Source: Bacteroidaceae bacterium (lineage in GTDB: Bacteria; Bacteroidota; Bacteroidia; Bacteroidales; Bacteroidaceae). Taken from it: a DNA stretch of 64,000 bases. Under the pieces are notes generated by a model that had not been told where the DNA came from, made no database searches, and saw nothing but the letters and a program-made list of their open reading frames with translations. The first letter of the stretch is position 1; each line of letters starts with the position of its first letter. The stretch lies in the NCBI GenBank assembly GCA_017447625.1, contig JAFSNB010000031.1:1-64000 (forward strand), written 5' to 3'. Shown here piece by piece: positions 32,741 through 41,397 of the stretch. A program made the position numbers and the translations under genes.

Positions 32741-34459
32741 TTAGTCGGTTACACCGTCACGCAGGTCAGCACCTTCTTCGCTCTCAGGCTGTGTGCCACC
32801 CTCGTTGTCAACGATACCGTGGTTAGCGTCAACCTCAGTCTGCGGGAAGCGCATGTTGAGCCAAGCGTTGTCAGCAGCGATATTGAACTTAAAGGCAGCG
32901 GGCACGTTGCTCTCGCGTCCGGGGATGAAGCGTACGATAGGCTTCTCCAGACGGCGGGCATCGACAACGCTAAATCCTTCCATCCACAGCTCGACACGAC
33001 GCTGGAACCAGATTTCATCTGCGAGCGAACGGCCACCCATTGCTACGCTGTATCCGGGATCACGATAGTTCTTCACGAAGTTCTCAAGAACGGTTTTTGC
33101 TTCACCTTCTTTGCCGCTCTTAGCAAGACCCTCAGCCTTGATGAGAATCATCTCCTCAGCACGCATCAGAGGCCAGTCGTTGCAGTTTGTAGCAGAAGCA
33201 ATACCGTCCTTCATACCGAACTTGATGTTGGTGTAAGGCTCGAATTCAATCTTAGCACCGCCCTCATCAACGTAATCGGCAATGTCGTCACCCTTGGCAG
33301 TAGCACCGGTCTTGGTGTCAACCCATGTGATGTTAGCCCAGTTGTCAGAGTGCTTAGTAGCATCCAACCACCAGCCCTTACGGACATCAGTAGCGTTAAT
33401 CTTATCGTAGAGGAGCTTGTTGATCATAGGTACGTTGCCAGTGGCAGGGCCGTAGCCGTCACCAGTGAAGGCACTTACCCAAGCATCAGATGTGCGATAG
33501 CCGTAGTCTGAACCCTGAGCCTTGGTAATGAGGATACCCCAGAGCCAGTTCTTCTCCTTCAGCTGGCAGAAGGCGGGAACACTAACTTCTGCCATAGAAG
33601 CAGGCTCATAGCCAACAAGAGCGGAGTCAGCATCTGCAGCTGCAGCTGCCCAGTTGCCCATGTAGAGGTTGGCGCGGGCACGAAGGCCGAAGGCAACATT
33701 GCGGTCGATGTACATCTTGTTGATGGAAGTGTCATCGTAATTCTTAGCAGAACTATTATCTACACCACGATCAAATCCCTTGAGGTTATCAACAGCGAAG
33801 TTGAGGTCCTTGATAATCTGGTCATAAACCTGCTTCACAGTGGCACGCGGGTTATTGGAGAAATCGAAGTCAGAACCTGAACCCAGCAAGGGGATGCAGA
33901 GGTCGTTCTGGTGGTTCTGATAGCTACCAGCAAAGTAGGGAGCCAGAGCCATGTAGTCGAAAGCACGGATAGCGTGAGCCTGAGCCAACTTGTACAGATT
34001 TACAGTATCTTCGGGATTAGCCTCAAGCATTTCACCGAGAGAGTTAATAAGTTCAGTAGCAACACCAGCCTGACGGTAAGGCACCGTGTAGCGGATATAC
34101 GGGTTAGCGTAGTTCGGGTCACGGTCAGAGTACTCGCTGGCAGTGCTGAACCAGTTGTAACCGTTGTCAGCACCGAAAGCATCGGCACCTTCGAGAGAGA
34201 GAGAGATGGCAGCCATAACGAAGCCGAAATCATCATGACGTGGGCTGTCGGGGAAGACACGTCCGCTACCGCCGTTGGCCATCATGTTGTACATTCCAGA
34301 GAAGGACGCATCGACACGTGACGGCACAGCCTCGTAAGCAGCGTTACGCTGTTCCGGGGTGAGCGAGCCGCCCTCGTAGAATTGCTCGTCCATGTCGGTG
34401 CAGGATGCAGTGAGCAGAGCTACACCGAACGCGAAAAGGGAAATCTTATATAGTTTCAT
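32741..34459 (-). CDS. RagB/SusD-family nutrient-binding lipoprotein
   Basis: A 572-residue surface lipoprotein with lipobox LLTASC at about 15-20. TPR-like helices in the first half (KLAQAHAIRAFDYMALAPYFAGSYQ) and WPLMRAEEMILIKAEGLAKSGKEGEA near the C-terminus are SusD family hallmarks. The protein caps the SusC pore and binds the ligand. It is 36 bp downstream of SusC. The C-terminal tail is acidic and short of defined structure (NEGGTQPESEEGADL). Confidence 0.95.
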   Translation of the reverse strand: MKLYKISLFAFGVALLTASCTDMDEQFYEGGSLTPEQRNAAYEAVPSRVDASFSGMYNMMANGGSGRVFPDSPRHDDFGFVMAAISLSLEGADAFGADNGYNWFSTASEYSDRDPNYANPYIRYTVPYRQAGVATELINSLGEMLEANPEDTVNLYKLAQAHAIRAFDYMALAPYFAGSYQNHQNDLCIPLLGSGSDFDFSNNPRATVKQVYDQIIKDLNFAVDNLKGFDRGVDNSSAKNYDDTSINKMYIDRNVAFGLRARANLYMGNWAAAAADADSALVGYEPASMAEVSVPAFCQLKEKNWLWGILITKAQGSDYGYRTSDAWVSAFTGDGYGPATGNVPMINKLLYDKINATDVRKGWWLDATKHSDNWANITWVDTKTGATAKGDDIADYVDEGGAKIEFEPYTNIKFGMKDGIASATNCNDWPLMRAEEMILIKAEGLAKSGKEGEAKTVLENFVKNYRDPGYSVAMGGRSLADEIWFQRRVELWMEGFSVVDARRLEKPIVRFIPGRESNVPAAFKFNIAADNAWLNMRFPQTEVDANHGIVDNEGGTQPESEEGADLRDGVTD

Positions 34460-34495
34460 ATCTTCTATTCTTTATACGTTTGTCGGTTTCTCTGT

Positions 34496-37400
34496 TTAGA
34501 ACTTCACGGTCAGACCAGCGGTGAGGCTGCGCATGGTAGCGTATGAGCTGGTTGCCATACCGGCACCGGTGGTGAAGCTACCCACGCCAACAGTGTAGCG
34601 GGGATCCAAGCCCTTGCGTGCGCTCAGGAGGAAGAGGTTCTCACCGGCGAAGTAGATGCGAAGGCTGCGGATCTGCAGTTTGCGGGTCCACTTCTCGGGG
34701 AAGGTGTAACCTACAGTGAGGTTGTTCAGAGAGAGGTAGTTGCTCTTGGTGAGCCAACGGTCAGAAGCCGTCTGTGAGCTGGCATCGGTGTCGCCATAGC
34801 TCAGACGGGGGATATCGCTGCTGCTGTTCTCAGGACTCCATGCGTTGAGCAGGTCCTTGTGCATGGCCTGACCCTGGGCGCGGCCGTTCTGCATGAGAGC
34901 CTGGTAAGCGCCATCGACAGTCTTACCGCCAAGCTGGAAGCTGAACTGAGCGCTGAGGTCAACGCCGTAAGCCTCGAATGTGGTGCCGAAACCGCCGATT
35001 ACTTTCGGGATGATGCTGCCGAGATCATACTGGTCAGCCTGGTCGATGCTGTTCACAACAACGTCCTTGCCGGTCTCTTTGCCATTGTCATCGAGCTCGC
35101 GAGCATACCACAGAGCCTGTCCGGGCTTGAAGTTGTTGTTTTCGGGTACTTCGCCAGTGTAAGAGCCCTGATATGTGCCGGCATACTTCAACATATAAGC
35201 CTGATAGAGGGAGCCGCCAACACGGATAATGCGGTTGCCACTCTTGATGCCACCGGCTGCCTCATCAGCAGGATCAAGGTGGAGGAACTCGTTGTGGTTG
35301 TGAGCCAGAGCAAGGTTAATGTTCCAACGGAGGTTCTTGGTCTTGAAGATGTCACCATCCAAAGAAATTTCAATACCACGGTTGAGCAACTCACCAACGT
35401 TAGTGGGATATGTGTTTGCGCTGATACCGCTGGACAGAGGCAGATCCTTGGTGTAAAGGAGGTCCTTGGTGCGGCCGGTATAGAATTCGATGGTACCGTT
35501 CAAGCGATACTTGAAGAATGAGAAGTCAACACCGAAGTTCCACATGTGCTTCTTCTCCCAAGTGAGGTTTTCGTTACCCTTACCGGTCTGAGAGATGCTG
35601 TATTCATTGGTCTCGTCGTTGAATGAAGTGCTGTAGGTGTCAGCGTAAGCGTGCCAGCCCATGCCGCCATCGTTACCGTTGGCACCGAAAGAAGCCTTCA
35701 GTTTCAAGAGGTCAATCCACTTGGCATCCTCAAGGAACTTCTCATTGTTCATTTGCCAGCCCAGACCTACACCGCCGAAGGTACCCCAACGGTGGCCGGG
35801 AGCGAAGATGCTGGAACCGTCGCGACGGATGCTGGCATCAACGAAGTAACGCTCGCCGTAGTCGTAGCTCACGCGGCCGAGGATACCCTGACGCATGATG
35901 TGGTCTGTGTAAGAATTAACATGTTCGTTGGTGTGTGAGCGAGCATTATTCAGCTCACCTACGAAAGGATTGAAGAGATGATCCTTATCACCACTGATGC
36001 TCTGCTCAATCTCGCGGTTGTTCTCGTAACCGGCCAGAATGTTGATGTTGTGATCTCCGAACGCCTTGCGCCAGTTAGCCATGTACTGCTGGTTGACATT
36101 AAGTCTGCGGGTGCTTTCTACATAACCGATACCATCATAGGACATACCGCTACCGAAACGGCTGTAAAGCTCAGTAGAGCGGCTGTTGTAGCTGGTAGCA
36201 GCGAGCTGAGCCCAAATCTCAAGACCCTCAATGGGAATCAAGGTTGCCTGCCACTGACCGTTGAAAATGTCAGCATAGCCCTTATAGCGGTCGTACATAT
36301 TGTCACGAACGGCGTTACCGACGATTCTCGGACGGCTCTGGCCTGTTTGGTTGTAGTCATACTGGGTAATGCCGTTCTCTACCTTGATGGTGCCGTCGGC
36401 ATTACGAACATACAGAGGATAGATGGGACCCATGTTGTTAGTGATGTAGAACAGGTTTCCGCTGCTGCCCCAAGTGGTGCCGAAAGCGGGATCCTGGCTG
36501 TCACGATGAGTGAAGCCCATGTTGGAGTTCAAACGCAGCCACTTCTTAGCCTTGTACTCCACGTTTGCGCGTGCGGTGTAGCGCTTGTAGCTGGAGTTCT
36601 CAACCGTACCGCCGTCCTGCAGGAAGCCTACGCCGGCATAGTAGCTGATGCGGTCTGTACCGCCGCTCACGCTGACGTTGTACTCCTGACGGAAGGAGTT
36701 GTGATAGGTTTCCTTGTACCAGTCATCGGGAGTGTAGTAGTACTCACCGTCGGTGTAACCGAGAGTGGCCTTCGGGTTGAGGCGGCCGTTGCGACCGATG
36801 AGGTTCTGGCCCTCGGGAACAGTATAAACCTGATAACCCAGACCGCCGTTATTGGAATTGTAGAGGTTTTCGTTAGCCCAGTTGTAAGCGTCCTGGTCGC
36901 TCTTACCGAGGTTCCTCTGCCAGTTGTAGAGGCTGGCGAACTGAGTCTCGTAGTACTGACCGGGATCGTTGATTACATCGTAGTTAGGAATCAGACGGCC
37001 GTTGCTACCCCACTTAGCGTCGAAGGTAACCTCAGCGTCCTGCTTGCCACGAGCCTTCTTGGTGGTGATAATCACAGCACCGTTGGCAGCACGTGAACCG
37101 TAAAGAGCGGTAGCGCTGGCATCCTTCAGTACGGAGATGCTCTCGATATCATTCGGGTTGATAGTCACAGCATCTGCAATCATAGGCACACCGTCGAGGA
37201 TGTAGAGCGGTGTGGTGCTGGCCTCCATAGAGCCGAAGCCACGGATGCGGATTGTGGGTGAGCTACCAGGACCGGCGCTGACGCCTGTGGCCTGTACACC
37301 AGCCACCTTACCAATCAGTGAATTGGTAGCAGAGGAGCTGACGTGGTTGGTAATCTCCTCGCTCTTGATTTCCATGGCAGAGCCAGTGAATGTAGAGCGC

Positions 37401-37735
37401 TTTGTCGTACCGTAGGCCACAACCATCACCTCGTCGAGTGCGCGGCTGTTATCCTGCAAGTAAATCTTCACGCCGTCACGTGCGCTCACGCTCTTCGGCA
37501 GCATACCGATGTAGCTGACGGTGAGGTTCTTGTAGCCCTGAGGCACCATGATGGTGAAGCGTCCGTTGTTGTCAGTCACAGTGACAGATTGTGTTCCAAC
37601 GACACTAACCTTAGCGCCAATCAGAGGCTCGTTGTCTTCTTCAGAGAAGACGGTACCTGTGACCTGTGTCTGGGCAAAAGCTCCCCCTACACAGAGGGCG
37701 AGACCTGCCAAAAACATTGTTAGTCTTCTTTTCAT
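34496..37735 (-). CDS. SusC/RagA-family TonB-linked outer-membrane transporter
   Basis: A 1079-residue outer-membrane importer. The signal peptide (MKRRLTMFLAGLALCVGGAFAQ) is followed by a carboxypeptidase-regulatory-like domain (about 25-95, VTGTVFSEEDNEPLIGAKV), a TonB box region (LDEVMVVAYGT), the plug (LIGKVAGVQATGVSAGPGSSPTIRIRG) and a beta-barrel ending in an aromatic residue. I chose Met at 37735 because it gives a normal signal peptide; the frame also opens at 37747. It is upstream of SusD and a lipoprotein, making a classic nutrient-import locus. No glycosidase is nearby, while a secreted protease is, so peptides are a reasonable guess for the substrate. Confidence 0.96.
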   Translation of the reverse strand: MKRRLTMFLAGLALCVGGAFAQTQVTGTVFSEEDNEPLIGAKVSVVGTQSVTVTDNNGRFTIMVPQGYKNLTVSYIGMLPKSVSARDGVKIYLQDNSRALDEVMVVAYGTTKRSTFTGSAMEIKSEEITNHVSSSATNSLIGKVAGVQATGVSAGPGSSPTIRIRGFGSMEASTTPLYILDGVPMIADAVTINPNDIESISVLKDASATALYGSRAANGAVIITTKKARGKQDAEVTFDAKWGSNGRLIPNYDVINDPGQYYETQFASLYNWQRNLGKSDQDAYNWANENLYNSNNGGLGYQVYTVPEGQNLIGRNGRLNPKATLGYTDGEYYYTPDDWYKETYHNSFRQEYNVSVSGGTDRISYYAGVGFLQDGGTVENSSYKRYTARANVEYKAKKWLRLNSNMGFTHRDSQDPAFGTTWGSSGNLFYITNNMGPIYPLYVRNADGTIKVENGITQYDYNQTGQSRPRIVGNAVRDNMYDRYKGYADIFNGQWQATLIPIEGLEIWAQLAATSYNSRSTELYSRFGSGMSYDGIGYVESTRRLNVNQQYMANWRKAFGDHNINILAGYENNREIEQSISGDKDHLFNPFVGELNNARSHTNEHVNSYTDHIMRQGILGRVSYDYGERYFVDASIRRDGSSIFAPGHRWGTFGGVGLGWQMNNEKFLEDAKWIDLLKLKASFGANGNDGGMGWHAYADTYSTSFNDETNEYSISQTGKGNENLTWEKKHMWNFGVDFSFFKYRLNGTIEFYTGRTKDLLYTKDLPLSSGISANTYPTNVGELLNRGIEISLDGDIFKTKNLRWNINLALAHNHNEFLHLDPADEAAGGIKSGNRIIRVGGSLYQAYMLKYAGTYQGSYTGEVPENNNFKPGQALWYARELDDNGKETGKDVVVNSIDQADQYDLGSIIPKVIGGFGTTFEAYGVDLSAQFSFQLGGKTVDGAYQALMQNGRAQGQAMHKDLLNAWSPENSSSDIPRLSYGDTDASSQTASDRWLTKSNYLSLNNLTVGYTFPEKWTRKLQIRSLRIYFAGENLFLLSARKGLDPRYTVGVGSFTTGAGMATSSYATMRSLTAGLTVKF

Positions 37736-37885
37736 AAAAACTCTCATTAATTAATAAATATATTTTATTTTCTCTATATACATTAATTAATATATAAGCA
37801 ACAGACAACGCAGAAACAATGCCCGATTGCAAATAATCGGCGCGAAATTACATAAAATTGTTTAATTAGCAATGAAAAAAATGTA

Positions 37886-37913
37886 AAAAAGTGCAGGAAA
37901 CCCCGCACTTTTT
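37886..37913 (-). terminator. Terminator after the ECF sigma factor gene
   Basis: AAAAAGTGC and GCACTTTTT arms flank a 10-nt loop with short GG/CC pairing. The T-run exists on both strands, so it may work in both directions. Confidence 0.7.
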
Positions 37914-37998
37914 AATGAAAAGCGTTACTTTTTGCGACAAAGAGCACACAAAAAGGTTAAATGTGCATAAAAATGACACCCAGAAAAAGGGCTTAGAA

Positions 37999-38586
37999 TC
38001 ACAATGAGAGCGTCAGGTCGCAATGTGCTGCCATCTTGCGCAGGTTGAGGACAGCGTAGCGGGCACGTCCCAAAGCTGTGTTAATGCTGCAGTGGGTCAA
38101 TTCTGCAATCTCCCTGAAGGATTTATTCTCGTAGAAGCGCAGGCGAATAATCTCCTGCTGTGGTTCCGGCAGGCTCTTAATCATGGCGAGGAGATCGGTA
38201 TAGGTCTGTTCGTTGTGCAACTCGTCCTCAATATTCGTATCGCGCAGGTCCAGAGTAGTCCAGATCTTGGCGGCTTCGTCACCTCCAACTGTGAATCCGT
38301 GGCTTCCCTTGCGGTAAAGGTCGATAAACAGGTTGTGGGCTATGCATATAAGCCACTGTCCGAACTTGCCGCTCTCTGTGTAGCGGTGAGTGCGGATACG
38401 CATGATAGCCTTTGTGAATGTTTCCTGGAACAGGTCATTTGCTATCTCCTCATCGTGAACGAGATAAAGGAGGTAGTTGAAAATCTTTAATTGATAACGG
38501 GAGAGGAGTTCGTCAAACGCCTCATCATTGCCATTCTCATAAAGACGGACTAATGTATCGTCTGTCTCTTGCTGATATGTACGCAT
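37999..38586 (-). CDS. ECF-type RNA polymerase sigma factor
   Basis: A 195-residue sigma-70 family factor. Region 2 contains LFQETFTKAIMRIRTHRY and GKFGQWLICIAHNLFIDLYRK. Region 4 contains LPEPQQEIIRLRFYENKSFREIAELTHCSINTALGRARYAVLNLRK. No anti-sigma gene follows; a terminator lies between it and SusC. It has a perfect housekeeping promoter, so it is probably expressed constitutively or controlled after transcription. Whether it drives the SusCD genes is not shown by the sequence. Confidence 0.93.
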   Translation of the reverse strand: MRTYQQETDDTLVRLYENGNDEAFDELLSRYQLKIFNYLLYLVHDEEIANDLFQETFTKAIMRIRTHRYTESGKFGQWLICIAHNLFIDLYRKGSHGFTVGGDEAAKIWTTLDLRDTNIEDELHNEQTYTDLLAMIKSLPEPQQEIIRLRFYENKSFREIAELTHCSINTALGRARYAVLNLRKMAAHCDLTLSL

Positions 38587-38703
38587 TACTTTCTAAATGT
38601 GTTGATTCGGAGTAATGTCTTATCGATAGGCAATGTAGTTTTGGGTTAGACTTAAAGAAGTATTTTCAACGGCAAAAGCCGCATTTTATTGCTTTGTGCG
38701 GGG

Positions 38704-38734
38704 CAAAGGTAGGGACTATTTTGAAATAAACAAA
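38704..38734 (-). promoter_or_regulatory. Sigma factor gene promoter
   Basis: TTTG (38734-38731), exactly 19 nt, TACCTTTG (38711-38704): a perfect Bacteroidetes consensus. The leader to the start is about 115 nt. Confidence 0.8.
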
Positions 38735-38771
38735 CATTTTTAGGAAAAATTTGCCTTTACACCCCCATTTT

Positions 38772-39539
38772 TCAGTTTGAAGTGCGTAAATAAGCCGTTC
38801 TGGCCTTGCGCAGAAGTTCCGAAGCGAAGATGAAATCAATCAAAGCCTGGCAATCGGAGCCCATTACCTGCGAACTGTCGCCACGCCACTCCTGACGGCC
38901 CTCTTTTATGAAGATTATGCTCTCTCCGATACCCATGACTGAGTTCATGTCGTGAGTGTTGATGATAGTGGTCATCTGATACTCCTGTGTGATGCTGTGG
39001 ATGAGGTCGTCGATTACGAGCGAAGTCTTTGGGTCAAGGCCGCTGTTGGGCTCGTCGCAGAACAGATAGCGGGGGTTGAGGGCTATGGCACGAGCTATGG
39101 CGACACGCTTCTGCATACCGCCGGATATCTCGTCGGGGTATTTCTTCTGAGCCTCAAGCAGATTCACGCGGTCCAGACACTGGCGTGCACGGCGGATGCG
39201 TTCGTTGAGGTTGTCAGATGAGAACATATCAAGCGGGAACATCACGTTCTCCAGTACTGTCATAGAGTCGAAGAGGGCGGCACTCTGGAATATCATCCCC
39301 ATCTCGCGGCGCAGAAGCATACGCTCCTTCTTGCCCATGCTCACGAAATCACGGCCGTCATAGAGTATCTCACCGCTCGTAGGGCGCAGCAGGCCCACGA
39401 TGCACTTCATAAGCACGGTCTTACCCGAGCCGCTCTGACCAATAATCAGATTGGTCTTTCCTGTATCGAAGCGGGCTGTGATGTCTTTCAGCACATCCTT
39501 GTCCTCGAAGGACTTGTGTATGTTATGCAGCTCTATCAT
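38772..39539 (-). CDS. mlaF: MlaF-like ABC transporter ATPase
   Basis: A 255-residue ATPase of the phospholipid (Mla) transport system. Walker A is GQSGSGKT (34-41), the signature is ISGGMQKRVAIARAIA, and Walker B is YLFCDEPNSGLDP, all typical of the MlaF/Mkl group. MIELHN at 39539 is the start; the longer frame overlaps the mlaE coding end. It follows mlaE by 2 bp. No MlaD-type substrate-binding gene is present nearby. Confidence 0.94.
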   Translation of the reverse strand: MIELHNIHKSFEDKDVLKDITARFDTGKTNLIIGQSGSGKTVLMKCIVGLLRPTSGEILYDGRDFVSMGKKERMLLRREMGMIFQSAALFDSMTVLENVMFPLDMFSSDNLNERIRRARQCLDRVNLLEAQKKYPDEISGGMQKRVAIARAIALNPRYLFCDEPNSGLDPKTSLVIDDLIHSITQEYQMTTIINTHDMNSVMGIGESIIFIKEGRQEWRGDSSQVMGSDCQALIDFIFASELLRKARTAYLRTSN

Positions 39540-39541
39540 AA

Positions 39542-40288
39542 TCAGGAAAGGATTTGGGTGAGGAAGACATCGGCAAAGAGTATGAGCATGGAGCAATGGA
39601 CCACGCTGTCAGTAGAGGCTTTGCCCACCTCAACCGAACCGCCGTCAACGACATAGCCATAGAAGGCTGAGACGCTGGATATGATGAACGCGAAGAAGAA
39701 GCTCTTTATGTAGCCCATCCAGATGAACCACGAGTTGAAGCTGTGCTGCATACCGTAAGTCAAGTCCTCGGCTGTAATTATACCGCCAAGGTAGCAGGTG
39801 GCGTATGCGCCCACGAAACCCGCAACAACGCTGAACGTTACGAGAACGGGAATCATTGTCACCAGTCCGAGTATCTTCGGAAGGATGAGGAAGGAAGCGG
39901 AGTTGACGCCCATAATCTCCAGCGCGTCTATCTGCTGTGTGACTCGCATGGTTCCTATTTCCGAAGCGATATTTGACCCGACCTTACCGGCCAGGATCAG
40001 ACACATGATACTCGAAGAGAACTCCAGAAGGAGAATCTCACGGGTGGTGTAACCGGTTGTGAATCGTGGCATCCAGGGGCTTTGGATGTTCACCTTCATC
40101 TGGATACAGATTACGGCACCGATGAAGAAGGAAATCAACAGGACGATGACAATACTGTCCACACCGAGTTTATACATCTCCTGAACATACTGTTTCCAGT
40201 ACATCCGGAAGCGCTCGGGACGGCTGAACACTCGCCCCATCAGCTCGATATATCGTCCGAAGGTATGTAGGCTCTGAGTAATTAACAT
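39542..40288 (-). CDS. mlaE: MlaE-like ABC transporter permease
   Basis: A 248-residue inner-membrane permease with five to six hydrophobic segments. The family features IVLLISFFIGAVICIQM, LEFSSSIMCLILAGKVGSNIASEIGTMRVTQQIDALEIMGVNS and the final FGYV-type region are present. With MlaF it should move phospholipids between the inner and outer membranes. It has its own promoter. Confidence 0.95.
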   Translation of the reverse strand: MLITQSLHTFGRYIELMGRVFSRPERFRMYWKQYVQEMYKLGVDSIVIVLLISFFIGAVICIQMKVNIQSPWMPRFTTGYTTREILLLEFSSSIMCLILAGKVGSNIASEIGTMRVTQQIDALEIMGVNSASFLILPKILGLVTMIPVLVTFSVVAGFVGAYATCYLGGIITAEDLTYGMQHSFNSWFIWMGYIKSFFFAFIISSVSAFYGYVVDGGSVEVGKASTDSVVHCSMLILFADVFLTQILS

Positions 40289-40294
40289 TATTTC

Positions 40295-40350
40295 AATTCA
40301 TAATTCTTAATTCATAATGCATAATTCATAATGCATAATTCATAATGCAT
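40295..40350. repeat. Heptanucleotide tandem repeat, 8 units
   Basis: AATTCAT and AATGCAT units alternate for eight units in the leader region between mlaE and its promoter, so the array is transcribed. Confidence 0.88.
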
Positions 40351-40377
40351 AATTGGCTGCGCGCAGTAAAATCGGCG

Positions 40378-40409
40378 CAAAAGTACGTCAAATATTACTT
40401 TTAAGCAAA
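40378..40409 (-). promoter_or_regulatory. mlaE-mlaF promoter
   Basis: TACTTTTG (40385-40378) with TTTG 20 nt upstream (40409-40406). It is back-to-back with the lptB promoter. Confidence 0.72.
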
Positions 40410-40449
40410 ATTATGATGGTAAAATACGCGATTGATGGCAATAATTGTG

Positions 40450-40457
40450 TACTTTTG
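40450..40457 (+). promoter_or_regulatory. -7 element for lptB
   Basis: TACTTTTG followed by GCG, 20 nt before the ATG at 40478. It supports that start over the upstream ATG at 40445. Confidence 0.65.
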
Positions 40458-40477
40458 CGCACTCTTACACACCTATT

Positions 40478-41293
40478 ATGGCAGAAGAAAGCATTGAAAC
40501 AACGGTTGAGCCCATGCAATTGAGGGCTGAACACCTAAAGAAGATATACGGTAAGCGTACGGTGGTGGACGATGTGTCATTCAACGTACACCAAGGGGAG
40601 ATTGTCGGTCTGCTCGGCCCTAACGGAGCTGGCAAGACCACGTCCTTCTATATGACCACCGGACTTGTAATTCCCAACGAAGGGCATGTGTTCATCGGCG
40701 ACCATGAGATTACCGACTACCCAGTCTATCGCCGCGCACGAATGGGCATAGGCTATCTGGCCCAAGAAGCGAGTGTATTCCGTAAGATGAGCGTGGAGGA
40801 CAACATACGCTCGGTGCTGGAGTTGCGGACAGACGTGAGCGAAGCGTATAAGAGGGAGAAGGCAGAACAGCTCATCCACGAATTTCGTCTGAGTAAGGTG
40901 CGCCGCAACCTCGGCGACCAGCTTAGCGGTGGCGAGCGCCGACGTACGGAGATAGCACGTTGTCTGGCCATTGACCCGAAGTTCGTGATGCTCGACGAGC
41001 CGTTTGCCGGCGTCGATCCCATAGCCGTAGAGGATATCCAGTATATCGTGTGGAAGCTGAAGCAGCTGAACATCGGCGTCCTCATCACAGACCACAACGT
41101 GGAGGAGACCCTCTGCATCACCGACCGTGCCTATATGCTGTTCGAGGGTCGCATCCACTTCAAAGGCACACCCGAGGAGCTGGCCGCCAACCCCGTGGTC
41201 CGCGCCAAATACCTTACCAACAGCTTCAAGCTCCGCATCAAGGACTTCGCCAAGATCGACGCAGAGCGCAAGGCAGAAGAGGGAGCGGAATAA
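40478..41293 (+). CDS. lptB: LPS export ABC transporter ATP-binding protein LptB
   Basis: A 271-residue ATPase that powers lipopolysaccharide extraction from the inner membrane with LptF/LptG. Walker A is GPNGAGKT (47-54). [18 protein letters not shown] is a signature of LptB, followed by [16 protein letters not shown] and the Walker [21 protein letters not shown]. The ATG at 40478 is preferred for the promoter position. It is upstream of fmt with about 100 bp of octamer repeat between. Confidence 0.97.
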   Translation: MAEESIETTVEPMQLRAEHLKKIYGKRTVVDDVSFNVHQGEIVGLLGPNGAGKTTSFYMTTGLVIPNEGHVFIGDHEITDYPVYRRARMGIGYLAQEASVFRKMSVEDNIRSVLELRTDVSEAYKREKAEQLIHEFRLSKVRRNLGDQLSGGERRRTEIARCLAIDPKFVMLDEPFAGVDPIAVEDIQYIVWKLKQLNIGVLITDHNVEETLCITDRAYMLFEGRIHFKGTPEELAANPVVRAKYLTNSFKLRIKDFAKIDAERKAEEGAE

Positions 41294-41321
41294 CGGGGAT
41301 TTAAAGATTTTAGGATTTACG

Positions 41322-41385
41322 GAATTACGATATAACGTTATTACGACACGTCGATATTACGATAAAACGATATTACGGTATAACG
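41322..41385. repeat. Octanucleotide tandem repeat, 8 units
   Basis: Eight 8-nt units of the form ATTACGAT or ATAACGTT between lptB and fmt, ending 12 nt before the fmt start codon. Confidence 0.82.
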
Positions 41386-41397
41386 AGAAGAAAAGCG

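Noticed and set aside
35978..37096. Plus-strand open frame of 372 codons
   Set aside because: It is antisense to the SusC gene and has no start context or motif.
40295..40350. CRISPR-like array
   Set aside because: Units are only 7 nt and contiguous, with no spacers, and no cas gene is present.
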